A DNA stretch of 31,268 nucleotides, from positions 1 through 31,268 of the forward strand of contig DLKC01000082.1 of the NCBI GenBank assembly GCA_002478885.1, written 5' to 3'. The notes below the pieces were generated by a model that did not search any database, had not been told where the DNA came from, and worked only from the letters and a program-made list of their open reading frames with translations. Position numbers and translations under genes: made by a program. This document shows, one piece after another, positions 24,695 to 31,268 of this stretch. Position 1 is the stretch's first letter. Each line of letters starts with the position of its first letter. Origin of the DNA: Chitinophagaceae bacterium UBA7600 (GTDB lineage: Bacteria; Bacteroidota; Bacteroidia; Chitinophagales; Chitinophagaceae).

Positions 24695-27442
24695 TCAAAT
24701 ATTGAAGGCTGTAGCGATAATTTGTTCCTGCTCGTTTTTGTGAACCTTTGCATAGCCTGTAGCAGTTGCTGCACTTGGGTTACGGCTGATTACGCCGTAG
24801 TTGATAGATTTTAAATGCATCTGCAGGTATGATGCGGCACCCATGTTCAGCGGCTCTTCCTGCACCCAAAACCAAATCGCCTTTCCATATTTTTTGTAGA
24901 GATCGTTTAGCTGGTTAACTGGCAAAGGATACAGTTGTTCAAGGCGTATCAAGGCAATATCGTTCCTGTTCTCCGCCTGTTTTCTTTCTGCAAGATCGAA
25001 ATATAATTTTCCCGTGCACAGCAACACTTTTTTTACCTGTGCCGGATCAGCGACCGTGCTGTCATCGATTACCTCTTTAAAGCCGGCCTGCGTAAACTCG
25101 CTGATATGGCTATAGCTTCCGGGATGGCGCAGGTTTGCTTTCGGCGAAAAATTGATCAACGGCTTTCTGAAAGGCCAGGTCATTTGTCTTCTTAATGCAT
25201 GGAATAGGTTGGCAGCGGTAGTAATATTGGTGATCACCATATTTAATTCGGCGCACATTTGGAGATACCGTTCCATTCTCGCGCTGCTATGTTCAGGTCC
25301 CTGGCCTTCATAACCGTGGGGTAATAACATAACAACGCCATTCATACGATTCCATTTTTGTTCACCGGCAGCGATAAACTGGTCGATCATCGTTTGCGCC
25401 CCATTGCTAAAATCTCCAAATTGCGCTTCCCAAAGCACAAGCGCATTGGGATTGGCCAATCCGTAACCATATTCAAAACCGAGCACGGCATATTCACTCA
25501 AAAGCGAATTGTATATGCGGAATTTACCTGTGGCGCCTTCCAGCCTGCTCAAACGGTTATAAGCCTTATCATTTAGCTCGTCGCGCAAAACTGCATGACG
25601 GTGTGAAAAGGTGCCGCGGCGAACGTCTTGCCCACTCATGCGTACATCTTTTCCATCGAGCAGCAAACTTCCGTAAGCCATCAATTCACCGGTAGCCCAG
25701 TCCACCTTTTTCTCTGCCTGGAAAAGTTTAATCTTATCCTGGATAATCTTCTCGATTTTTTTGAGCGGCGTAAATTCTTCCGGCCAACTCATCAATGCAT
25801 CAAAAAGTTTCTGAAATGCAGCCTCGGAAACAGCGGTATTGGGAGAATGAAGAAAATCATCACCTGTTGCCCTGCGCATACTTTTCCAAACCAGTTCTGG
25901 TGGCTGATAAGTATATGGCAATGGATTCTGTTTTACTTCGTCGAGCCTTTCCTGGAGATCGGCCCAGAACTTCTTTTCCATTTCCTTAGCCAATTCCCTG
26001 GCATCGGTTTCCCCATTCTCCAACAGGTATTGGGTGTAAACTTCACGGGGGTTTTGGTGCTTTTCAATCAGCGCATACAAATGTGGTTGGGTAAACTTAG
26101 GATCATCGCCTTCATTATGGCCATGACGGCGATAGCAAACCATATCAACAAATACGTCTGCATTAAATTGCTGCCTGTACCTTGTTGCGATTTCCACGCA
26201 CCTGATCACCGCTTCTGGGTCATCTCCGTTTACATGTAATACCGGCGCCTGTATGGCAGAAGCAAGCGAAGTGCAGTAATCCGAACTCCTGGCGTCATCA
26301 AAATCGGTAGTAAAGCCTATCTGGTTATTGATAACAAAGTGAATGGTGCCCCCGGTATAATAGCCTTTGAGATCACTCATTTGCAATACCTCGTAAACAA
26401 TTCCCTGGCCGGCAACAGAAGCATCTCCGTGAATGAGTATGGGTAAAATTTTATCGTAATCACTTTTATATAAAATATCCGCCTTTGCCCGTGAAAACCC
26501 GACCACTACGGGGTCAACAGCTTCGAGGTGTGAAGGGTTGGGCATTAGTTTCAGGTGGATGGATTTGTCGTTCGGTGTTTTTAAGTCACTACCATAACCC
26601 ATATGATATTTTACGTCACCACTGCCCATTGTCTGGTCAAGTTTGGCTGTACCCTCAAATTCACTGAATATCTGGCCGTAGGTTTTGCCCATGATGTTGG
26701 CCAGTACGTTTAACCTGCCCCTGTGTGCCATGCCAATCACTACCTCCTGCACACTATGGTCTGCGGCGGTATTAATAATCGCATCAAGTGCAGCAATGGT
26801 TGTTTCTCCACCTTCCAGAGAGAATCGCTTCTGCCCTATATATTTTGTGTGAAGAAATTTCTCGAACATTACTCCCTGGTTCAGCTTTTCCAAAATGCGC
26901 TTTTTCTTTTCCAACGGCAGGGGAACATTGAATTGTTTTTCCATTTCGTTGGTAAGAAAGTCAACCCGGTCTTGTTCGCTGATATACTTGAATTCAATAC
27001 CAACATGATTGGCATAGGTGTGTTCAAGATGCTTCAAAATATTTCGTAGCGTGGTGGTTCCGAGTCCAATCAGGGTTCCTGCATGAAAATCTTTATCCAG
27101 GTCGGCCTCAGTAAAGCCAAAGAAAGACAACTCAAGGTTTGCACCTCTGTCTTTTCTTGTACGAATGGGATTTGTTTTGGCAATCAGGTGTCCCTTGTTC
27201 CTGTATCCAAGAATCATCCGGTAAGCCCTTACTTCCCGCAGCCAGTCGATCATTTCAGTTGCCCCTGATGGTGCCTCCGTCTTTCCATTTACAGGTTTTA
27301 CACCTTGCGTAACCGCAAAATCGAACCCCTCAAAAAATTTCTTAAGTTCGGGGTCTACGCTAGCCGGATCTTTGGTGAAGTCCTGGTATAAACTTTCAAT
27401 AAAAGCAGGATGCGAATTTGTTATATAGGAAAAATCCTTCAT
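24695..27442 (-). CDS. sucA: 2-oxoglutarate dehydrogenase E1 component
   Basis: About 915 residues from the ATG at 27442. The frame opens 13 codons further, but MKDFSYITNSHPAFIESLYQ is the conserved N-terminus. E1 decarboxylates 2-oxoglutarate with thiamine diphosphate in the TCA cycle. Signatures are VVIGMAHRGRLNVLANIMGK, KYHMGYGSDLKTPN and LIHGDASVAGQGIVYEVLQM. The TPP-binding region around YTGGTIHFVINNQIGFTT is followed by VNGDDPEAVIRCVEIATRYR. The C-terminal transketolase part has YGYGLANPNALVLWEAQFGD and LLPHGYEGQGPEHSSARMER. The length is normal. The E2 gene (sucB) is not adjacent; downstream is a convergent desaturase. A CAAATATC element at 27479-27486 (GATATTTG on the minus strand) may be a weak -7 box. 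Confidence 0.97.
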   Translation of the reverse strand: MKDFSYITNSHPAFIESLYQDFTKDPASVDPELKKFFEGFDFAVTQGVKPVNGKTEAPSGATEMIDWLREVRAYRMILGYRNKGHLIAKTNPIRTRKDRGANLELSFFGFTEADLDKDFHAGTLIGLGTTTLRNILKHLEHTYANHVGIEFKYISEQDRVDFLTNEMEKQFNVPLPLEKKKRILEKLNQGVMFEKFLHTKYIGQKRFSLEGGETTIAALDAIINTAADHSVQEVVIGMAHRGRLNVLANIMGKTYGQIFSEFEGTAKLDQTMGSGDVKYHMGYGSDLKTPNDKSIHLKLMPNPSHLEAVDPVVVGFSRAKADILYKSDYDKILPILIHGDASVAGQGIVYEVLQMSDLKGYYTGGTIHFVINNQIGFTTDFDDARSSDYCTSLASAIQAPVLHVNGDDPEAVIRCVEIATRYRQQFNADVFVDMVCYRRHGHNEGDDPKFTQPHLYALIEKHQNPREVYTQYLLENGETDARELAKEMEKKFWADLQERLDEVKQNPLPYTYQPPELVWKSMRRATGDDFLHSPNTAVSEAAFQKLFDALMSWPEEFTPLKKIEKIIQDKIKLFQAEKKVDWATGELMAYGSLLLDGKDVRMSGQDVRRGTFSHRHAVLRDELNDKAYNRLSRLEGATGKFRIYNSLLSEYAVLGFEYGYGLANPNALVLWEAQFGDFSNGAQTMIDQFIAAGEQKWNRMNGVVMLLPHGYEGQGPEHSSARMERYLQMCAELNMVITNITTAANLFHALRRQMTWPFRKPLINFSPKANLRHPGSYSHISEFTQAGFKEVIDDSTVADPAQVKKVLLCTGKLYFDLAERKQAENRNDIALIRLEQLYPLPVNQLNDLYKKYGKAIWFWVQEEPLNMGAASYLQMHLKSINYGVISRNPSAATATGYAKVHKNEQEQIIATAFNI

Positions 27443-27604
27443 GGAAGATGTTTTTATTTGCTGTAAATAAGCGGATTGCAAATATCGACTTTTGACCCTA
27501 AAAAAAAGTTATTGCACGACTTTTATAAACCATGTTACAAACACATGACTTAATGATTTTCTTAATTAGCCTACATTTTTTTATTTTTTTCAATTTTATA
27601 TCCC

Positions 27605-27612
27605 TACTTTTG
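27605..27612 (+). promoter_or_regulatory. -7 promoter box TACTTTTG of rpsT
   Basis: It matches TAnnTTTG exactly and ends 20 bp before the rpsT ATG. The upstream 60 bp is extremely T-rich. No clear -33 TTTG is seen at the usual spacing. Confidence 0.65.
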
Positions 27613-27632
27613 CCGTCCGAAAAAAATAATTC

Positions 27633-27887
27633 ATGGCAAATCATAAGGCTACAAAAAAAGATACCCGTCAGGCTACAAAACGCAGAGACAGAAATCGTTA
27701 TTATGGCAAAACTACCCGCAATGCCATTCGCGATCTGAAAGAAATAAAGGATGAAAAGGCTTACGGCGAATCTTTACCAGAAGTTATCTCTATGATTGAC
27801 AAACTGGCCAAAAAGGGTGTTATTCATAAAAATAAGGCCGGCAATCTTAAGAGCAAGCTGTCAAAAAAAGCAGCGGTAAAAGCTTAG
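27633..27887 (+). CDS. rpsT: 30S ribosomal protein S20
   Basis: An 84-residue, very basic protein that binds 16S rRNA in the small subunit. It starts MANHKATKKDTRQATKRRDR, close to the usual S20 start (MANIKSAKKRIR...). The rest has the helical pattern KTTRNAIRDLKEIKDEKAYG, SLPEVISMIDKLAKKGVIHK and ends NKAGNLKSKLSKKAAVKA, which contains the conserved KGVIHKNKA block. It is a single-gene unit with its own promoter box and terminator. Length is normal. Confidence 0.96.
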   Translation: MANHKATKKDTRQATKRRDRNRYYGKTTRNAIRDLKEIKDEKAYGESLPEVISMIDKLAKKGVIHKNKAGNLKSKLSKKAAVKA

Positions 27888-27916
27888 TTTAATTTTTAGT
27901 TGTTGAATGATAATCG

Positions 27917-27946
27917 GCTGCGTTATTCGCTAACGCGGCTTTTTTT
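27917..27946 (+). terminator. Rho-independent terminator of rpsT
   Basis: GCTGCGTTA (27917-27925) pairs with TAACGCGGC (27931-27939), including one G-T wobble, around a 5-base loop. Seven T residues follow. It starts 29 bp after the rpsT stop codon. Confidence 0.9.
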
Positions 27947-28056
27947 ATTTTATCATACCTAGTTCAGCATGTTCCATCTTTATATTCATGCAGCCCCTAT
28001 TCGCGAATCTTTAAGAAATTTACATTACCGCAAAATCAAGAGCGGCATATTATTCT

Positions 28057-28692
28057 ATGAACAGCATCCTCATTTTTTTGAAAGGCTGGCTTGTAAGTTT
28101 CCTGGGGCAATTGCCCCTCGGCACAATGAGCATTACATCAACTCAAATTGCCGTGCAGGAAAGCTTTCGCAACGCCTGGAAATATAGTTTGGGAGTTGCA
28201 ATCGTGGAGATTATATACCTGCGTTTTACCTTGACAGGAGTTGACTGGATTATCCAGCACAGCATTTTATTCATTATACTTGGCTGGGTAACCGCCATTC
28301 TGTTTCTTATACTCGGAATTTTTAGCTTTCTTACTGCCTATAAGCAACAGGCTGAAAAAAAAGCGGTATTACTCGAAAACAATATCAGCAGGTTTTTCCT
28401 TGGTCTAAGCATGAGCGCATTGAATCCCGCCCAAATACCATTCTGGTTTATATGGAGTTCTTATTTAATCAATAATGGCAGCCTTCCGATAGATTCTGTT
28501 TCGTTCAACATCTTTACCCTGGGCTGCGGCACAGGCACCATTGCAGGTCTTGCACTTTACATGTACGGTGGAAACTGGATTATCAGGCGAATGAATACAG
28601 GCAACCGCATTCTCAACATAATCATGGGTTGTGTATTTATCATAGCCGCCATTGCCCAGTTTTACCGCATGATTTGGGGCAATATTATTTAA
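28057..28692 (+). CDS. LysE/RhtB-family transporter
   Basis: A 211-residue inner-membrane protein with about six helices. The N-terminal helix and loop, FLKGWLVSFLGQLPLGTMSI, correspond to the LysE signature region, with QLPLG in place of the usual GPxPG. It continues with SFRNAWKYSLGVAIVEIIYL, ILFIILGWVTAILFLILGIF, FFLGLSMSALNPAQIPFWFI (the conserved NP segment), FTLGCGTGTIAGLALYMYGG and ILNIIMGCVFIIAAIAQFY. The family exports amino acids or related metabolites; the substrate is unknown. The gene converges on the rRNA methyltransferase gene. Confidence 0.85.
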   Translation: MNSILIFLKGWLVSFLGQLPLGTMSITSTQIAVQESFRNAWKYSLGVAIVEIIYLRFTLTGVDWIIQHSILFIILGWVTAILFLILGIFSFLTAYKQQAEKKAVLLENNISRFFLGLSMSALNPAQIPFWFIWSSYLINNGSLPIDSVSFNIFTLGCGTGTIAGLALYMYGGNWIIRRMNTGNRILNIIMGCVFIIAAIAQFYRMIWGNII

Positions 28693-28732
28693 AGACTTGT
28701 GATCCCGGCTTCCGTATTTCATAGCAACCTAG

Positions 28733-28751
28733 TTGCATCGCACGCTTGTAC
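28733..28751 (+). repeat. Dispersed intergenic repeat, solitary arm
   Basis: TTGCATCGCACGCTTGTAC differs from the consensus at one main position (A for G at position 5). It lies between the convergent LysE-type gene and the rRNA methyltransferase. No partner arm was found in the 99-bp gap. Confidence 0.7.
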
Positions 28752-28791
28752 GCTTTGTTCTTTCCCAAGCTCGGCTGCTTTATTATGCAGC

Positions 28792-29967
28792 TTATCTATC
28801 GCACAATTCTACAACCAGGAATTTTAAATAATTAGTATTTTCTATACCCCAAACGATCGGGTGATCACTCGCCTGGGTTTTAAAAACCACTTGTCGTATC
28901 TTCTTTCTTGCATCTTTCGCAGCCATATCAATTATTTGTAGGAACAGTTCAGGTTGTACAAGATTAGTGCAGCTTGAAGTAACAAGAAAACCGCCATTTC
29001 TAACCAGTTTCATACCTCGTAAATTAATTTCTTTATACCCCGTAATTGCCTTTTGAATGGTGTCACGGCTTTTCGTAAAAGCAGGCGGGTCAAGCATCAC
29101 AACATCGTAAGCCCGGCCTTCCTTTGACCAGCTTTTTAATACATCGAACGCATTTGCCTGTTGAAAAGTGCAAGTCTTGTCAAGAGCATTCAAAGCTGCA
29201 TTACGGTTCGCCTGCGCAACCGCATTCTCCGAAATATCGATTCCCAAAACCGATTTAGCCCCATAATGGGCTGCATGTATTTCAAATGTTCCAGTATAAG
29301 TGAAAGCCCCGAGCACTTCTGCATCTTTAACGATATGCCGTATTGCGGCACGGTTATCCCGCTGGTCTAGAAAATAACCAGTCTTCTGACCGTTGGCTAA
29401 ATCGACATAAAACTTCAACCCGTTCTCAGTGATGGTGATATTGGTATCAAACGGTTCTGATAAAAACCCTTTTTGCTGTTGTAAGCCCTCCAGTTCTCTT
29501 ACGGGTACGTCATTTCTTTCATAAATGCCTTTAGGATTAAATACCTGCTGTAACGCCTTTACAATGGCGGGCTTCCAAATGTCTATTCCATAAGCCATAC
29601 TTTGTATTACAAAATAGTCGTTGAACTTGTCAATGATCAGGGCAGGCATTTCATCTGCCTCTCCAAATATCAGCCGACAGTTCTCCGTATACCCAATCTT
29701 TTTCCTGTATTCCCAGGCTCCTCTTATCCTGTTATAAAAGAATGTTTCATCGATCGCCTCTTTTTTACGGGTAAGCAGCCGTACCATGATCTGCGATTGC
29801 GGGTTGATAAAGCCCCTGCCACAGAACTTATCGTCGTGATAATACACATCGACAATATCGCCGGCAATGGCGGCAGGTTCAATGGTATTTATTTCGTTGC
29901 CAAATATCCATGGATGCCCGTTGGCAATGCGCTGAGCAATTTTTCTTTTAAGCACTACTTTAATCAT
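28792..29967 (-). CDS. RlmI-like 23S rRNA (cytosine-C5) methyltransferase
   Basis: About 391 residues from the ATG at 29967. The open frame extends 28 codons upstream across a promoter box. An N-terminal PUA domain (VVLKRKIAQRIANGHPWIFG, then NPQSQIMVRLLTRKKE) precedes a RlmI-type middle domain (ENCRLIFGEADEMPALIIDK and YFVIQSMAYGIDIW). The SAM domain contains QKTGYFLDQRDNRAAI, VLGAFTYTGTFEIHAAHYGA, SVLGIDISENAVAQANRN, the catalytic VVMLDPPAFTKS (motif IV) and FLVTSSCTNLV, whose Cys matches the methyl-transfer residue. The family methylates a cytosine of 23S rRNA (C1962 in E. coli); the exact target here is inferred. Confidence 0.9.
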   Translation of the reverse strand: MIKVVLKRKIAQRIANGHPWIFGNEINTIEPAAIAGDIVDVYYHDDKFCGRGFINPQSQIMVRLLTRKKEAIDETFFYNRIRGAWEYRKKIGYTENCRLIFGEADEMPALIIDKFNDYFVIQSMAYGIDIWKPAIVKALQQVFNPKGIYERNDVPVRELEGLQQQKGFLSEPFDTNITITENGLKFYVDLANGQKTGYFLDQRDNRAAIRHIVKDAEVLGAFTYTGTFEIHAAHYGAKSVLGIDISENAVAQANRNAALNALDKTCTFQQANAFDVLKSWSKEGRAYDVVMLDPPAFTKSRDTIQKAITGYKEINLRGMKLVRNGGFLVTSSCTNLVQPELFLQIIDMAAKDARKKIRQVVFKTQASDHPIVWGIENTNYLKFLVVELCDR

Positions 29968-29971
29968 GCGG

Positions 29972-29979
29972 CAAAGATA
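29972..29979 (-). promoter_or_regulatory. -7 promoter box TATCTTTG of the rRNA methyltransferase gene
   Basis: An exact TAnnTTTG match on the minus strand (plus strand CAAAGATA). Only 4 bp separate it from the ATG at 29967, so the transcript would start at or next to the start codon. Confidence 0.6.
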
Positions 29980-30148
29980 GCCGCCACGTTTGTAATTGCC
30001 CACGTTGGAGTTTGGCATCACAGCAGCGTTGAAAGCCTGGCCCCAATCCACTGCCTCAATGTTCGGCCGGTAAAGAATAGCAAACTGTGTATTAATCGTC
30101 AGTGTTCAAAAACAGTTAGCCCGGCATAAGCTCAATAAAGAACCGGAC

Positions 30149-30167
30149 GCACAAGTGAGTGACACAA
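30149..30167 (-). repeat. Dispersed intergenic repeat, solitary arm
   Basis: GCACAAGTGAGTGACACAA on the plus strand, followed by CAACAAAAGCCCGG. The 12843 copy has nearly the same 3' flank. It is preceded by GGAC, as is the arm at 3323. No convincing left arm is seen in this gap. Confidence 0.75.
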
Positions 30168-30308
30168 CAAAAGCCCGGCACATGCACAAATGCAGGGTCC
30201 AAAACAATTAGTTTTAAATAATAGGCAACCAATTCCTTTACTGCCAATTTTTCCTTTTTCTTTGCGTTGGCAAAAATTTTGACCAGTGTAGTGTTCAACG
30301 AATTAACT

Positions 30309-30881
30309 ATGGAAGAGAAAGAAATGCAAGAAAATAAAACAAACGGCGCAAGCGAAATGACCGATTACTCCATAAATGCTGACGAAAACGCAGCGGGAAC
30401 CACTCATTTGAGCGAACCCGTAGCCGAGGAATCGCAGGCAGAGAAGTTGCAGGCAGAACTTGAAGAGCAAAAGAACAAGTACGTGAGGCTTTATGCCGAA
30501 TTTGATAATTTTCGCCGGCGCACCGCCAAAGAAAAATTCGAGTTAATGCAAACTGCAGGTAAAGAAGTAATTGCCTCTTTGCTCGATGTGCTCGATGACT
30601 GTGACCGCGCCGAAAAGCAAATGCCACAGATAACCGACGTACAGCAGTTGAAAGAAGGCAACCTTCTTATCTTTAATAAGCTCAGGAATACGTTGCAGTC
30701 AAAAGGCCTGAAGGCGATGGACAGCATTGAAAAGGATTTCGATGTTGAACAGCATGAAGCAATTACAGAAATTCCGGCACCAAAAGAAACGCTTAAAGGT
30801 AAAGTTGTTGATGAAGTGCAAAAAGGCTATTACCTCAACGATAAGATCATTCGCTTTGCAAAAGTGGTGGTTGGCAAATAA
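30309..30881 (+). CDS. grpE: Nucleotide exchange factor GrpE
   Basis: About 190 residues from the ATG at 30309. A TTG at 30267 opens the frame further but encodes MAKILTSVVFNELT, which is not family-like. GrpE releases ADP from DnaK in the Hsp70 cycle. An acidic, disordered N-terminus leads to a coiled-coil region (AEKLQAELEEQKNKYVRLYA) and the signature EFDNFRRRTAKEKFEL. Next come VIASLLDVLDDCDRAEKQM and NTLQSKGLKAMDSIEKDFDV. The C-terminal beta domain has HEAITEIPAPKETLKGKVVDEV and YYLNDKIIRFAKVVVGK, which contains the conserved GY-L-D-IIR-A-V block. dnaJ follows after 98 bp, so this is the grpE-dnaJ chaperone operon. Confidence 0.97.
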   Translation: MEEKEMQENKTNGASEMTDYSINADENAAGTTHLSEPVAEESQAEKLQAELEEQKNKYVRLYAEFDNFRRRTAKEKFELMQTAGKEVIASLLDVLDDCDRAEKQMPQITDVQQLKEGNLLIFNKLRNTLQSKGLKAMDSIEKDFDVEQHEAITEIPAPKETLKGKVVDEVQKGYYLNDKIIRFAKVVVGK

Positions 30882-30979
30882 ACACACAATTCAACTAGAA
30901 AATCTGGAATGTTGTTGTGTAGCCCGGGCACTATGGCCAAGACTTTTTGCCCTTGGGTACATGAACACATTAACGCATT

Positions 30980-31268
30980 ATGAAAAGAGACTACTACGAA
31001 ATTTTAGGCGTTAACAAAACCGCGACAGCCGACGAGCTGAAGAAAGCCTACCGCAAAGTGGCCATGCAGTTTCACCCCGACCGCAATCCCGGCGATAAAG
31101 CCGCCGAAGAAAAATTTAAGGAAGCTGCAGAAGCCTACGAGGTGCTGAGCGATGCTGACAAACGGGCTAAATACGACCGCTTTGGGCACCAGGCTTTCGC
31201 GCCGGGGCAAGGTGGCTTTGGCGGCGGCCATGCAAGTAATATGGAAGATATCTTCAGCCAGTTTGGAG
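30980..31268 (+). CDS. dnaJ: Chaperone DnaJ, partial (5' end)
   Basis: The first 96 residues are visible and the gene runs off the right edge. The J-domain starts [20 protein letters not shown]. Helix II ([20 protein letters not shown]) contains the HPD motif that stimulates DnaK ATPase. Helix III/IV follow ([30 protein letters not shown]). The beginning of the Gly/Phe-rich linker is seen ([20 protein letters not shown]), which separates type I DnaJ from short J-proteins. Zinc-finger and client-binding domains lie beyond the window. It is downstream of grpE on the same strand. Confidence 0.95.
   Translation, partial: MKRDYYEILGVNKTATADELKKAYRKVAMQFHPDRNPGDKAAEEKFKEAAEAYEVLSDADKRAKYDRFGHQAFAPGQGGFGGGHASNMEDIFSQFG

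Larger units (their letters stand above)
29968..30308. other. Intergenic region between the rRNA methyltransferase and grpE
   Basis: A 341-bp divergent gap. It contains the minus-strand box TATCTTTG (29972-29979) next to the methyltransferase start and one dispersed-repeat arm (30149-30167), with GCCCGG motifs on both sides. Near grpE lies TTTCTTTG (30257-30264), a weak -7-like box about 45 bp before the ATG. No gene is seen. Open frames that cross it run into neighbouring genes and are probably not translated. Confidence 0.55.

Noticed and set aside
25628..26239. 203-codon plus-strand open frame inside sucA
   Set aside because: It is the antisense shadow of conserved 2-oxoglutarate dehydrogenase sequence. 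There is no promoter or family similarity.
30727..31014. 95-codon plus frame over the grpE-dnaJ junction
   Set aside because: It overlaps the GrpE C-terminus and DnaJ start, both strongly conserved in other frames.

Overview
This window looks like a chromosomal segment from a member of the Bacteroidota, most likely the Chitinophagaceae or a close relative. The evidence is a propeller-type LytS-like histidine kinase next to a response regulator, Cys-lipobox lipoproteins, a DUF4294 protein, BshB1 (bacillithiol), MqnA (futalosine menaquinone route), a CcmE/CcmF pair, TAnnTTTG-type -7 boxes, and weak Shine-Dalgarno sequences. I see no tRNA, rRNA, CRISPR array, prophage or complete insertion sequence.

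Layout. Positions 1-3101 (minus) hold a two-component pair; the regulator is cut by the window edge. Positions 3384-11933 form a surface-glycan island: three family 2 glycosyltransferases, one family 4 glycosyltransferase, UDP-GlcNAc 2-epimerase (wecB), a TylF-like methyltransferase and a second SAM methyltransferase, with two lipoproteins interspersed. Positions 11930-14303 hold mqnA and purB, divergently placed. Positions 14439-16231 hold two GNAT acetyltransferases and a DUF3592 membrane protein. Positions 16703-19739 hold ccmE-ccmF for cytochrome c maturation. Positions 20250-24537 hold a GH29 alpha-L-fucosidase, a DUF4294 protein, bshB1 and a membrane fatty-acid desaturase. Positions 24695-28692 hold sucA, rpsT and a LysE-type transporter. 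Positions 28792-31268 hold an RlmI-like rRNA methyltransferase, grpE and the start of dnaJ.

Most genes are housekeeping or ordinary accessory genes. The main signal not explained by genes is a dispersed intergenic repeat. A roughly 16-19 bp arm (consensus TTGYGTCRCWCRCTTGTAC) occurs at least eleven times in eight intergenic regions, in both orientations. Several copies are paired as inverted doublets about 100-135 bp long, which resembles REP/REPIN or MITE architecture. One arm is split by a 20-bp palindromic insert. Other items worth a second look are a 27-bp near-perfect palindrome on the ccmE promoter, an 11-bp inverted repeat ahead of the desaturase, a CcmE with the CxxxY rather than HxxxY heme motif, and promoter boxes so close to start codons that some transcripts should be leaderless.

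Several starts were moved inward from the longest possible reading frame (for example mqnA, sucA, rlmI, bshB1, grpE, the desaturase and wecB). The upstream extensions either run into the intergenic repeats or lack family conservation.
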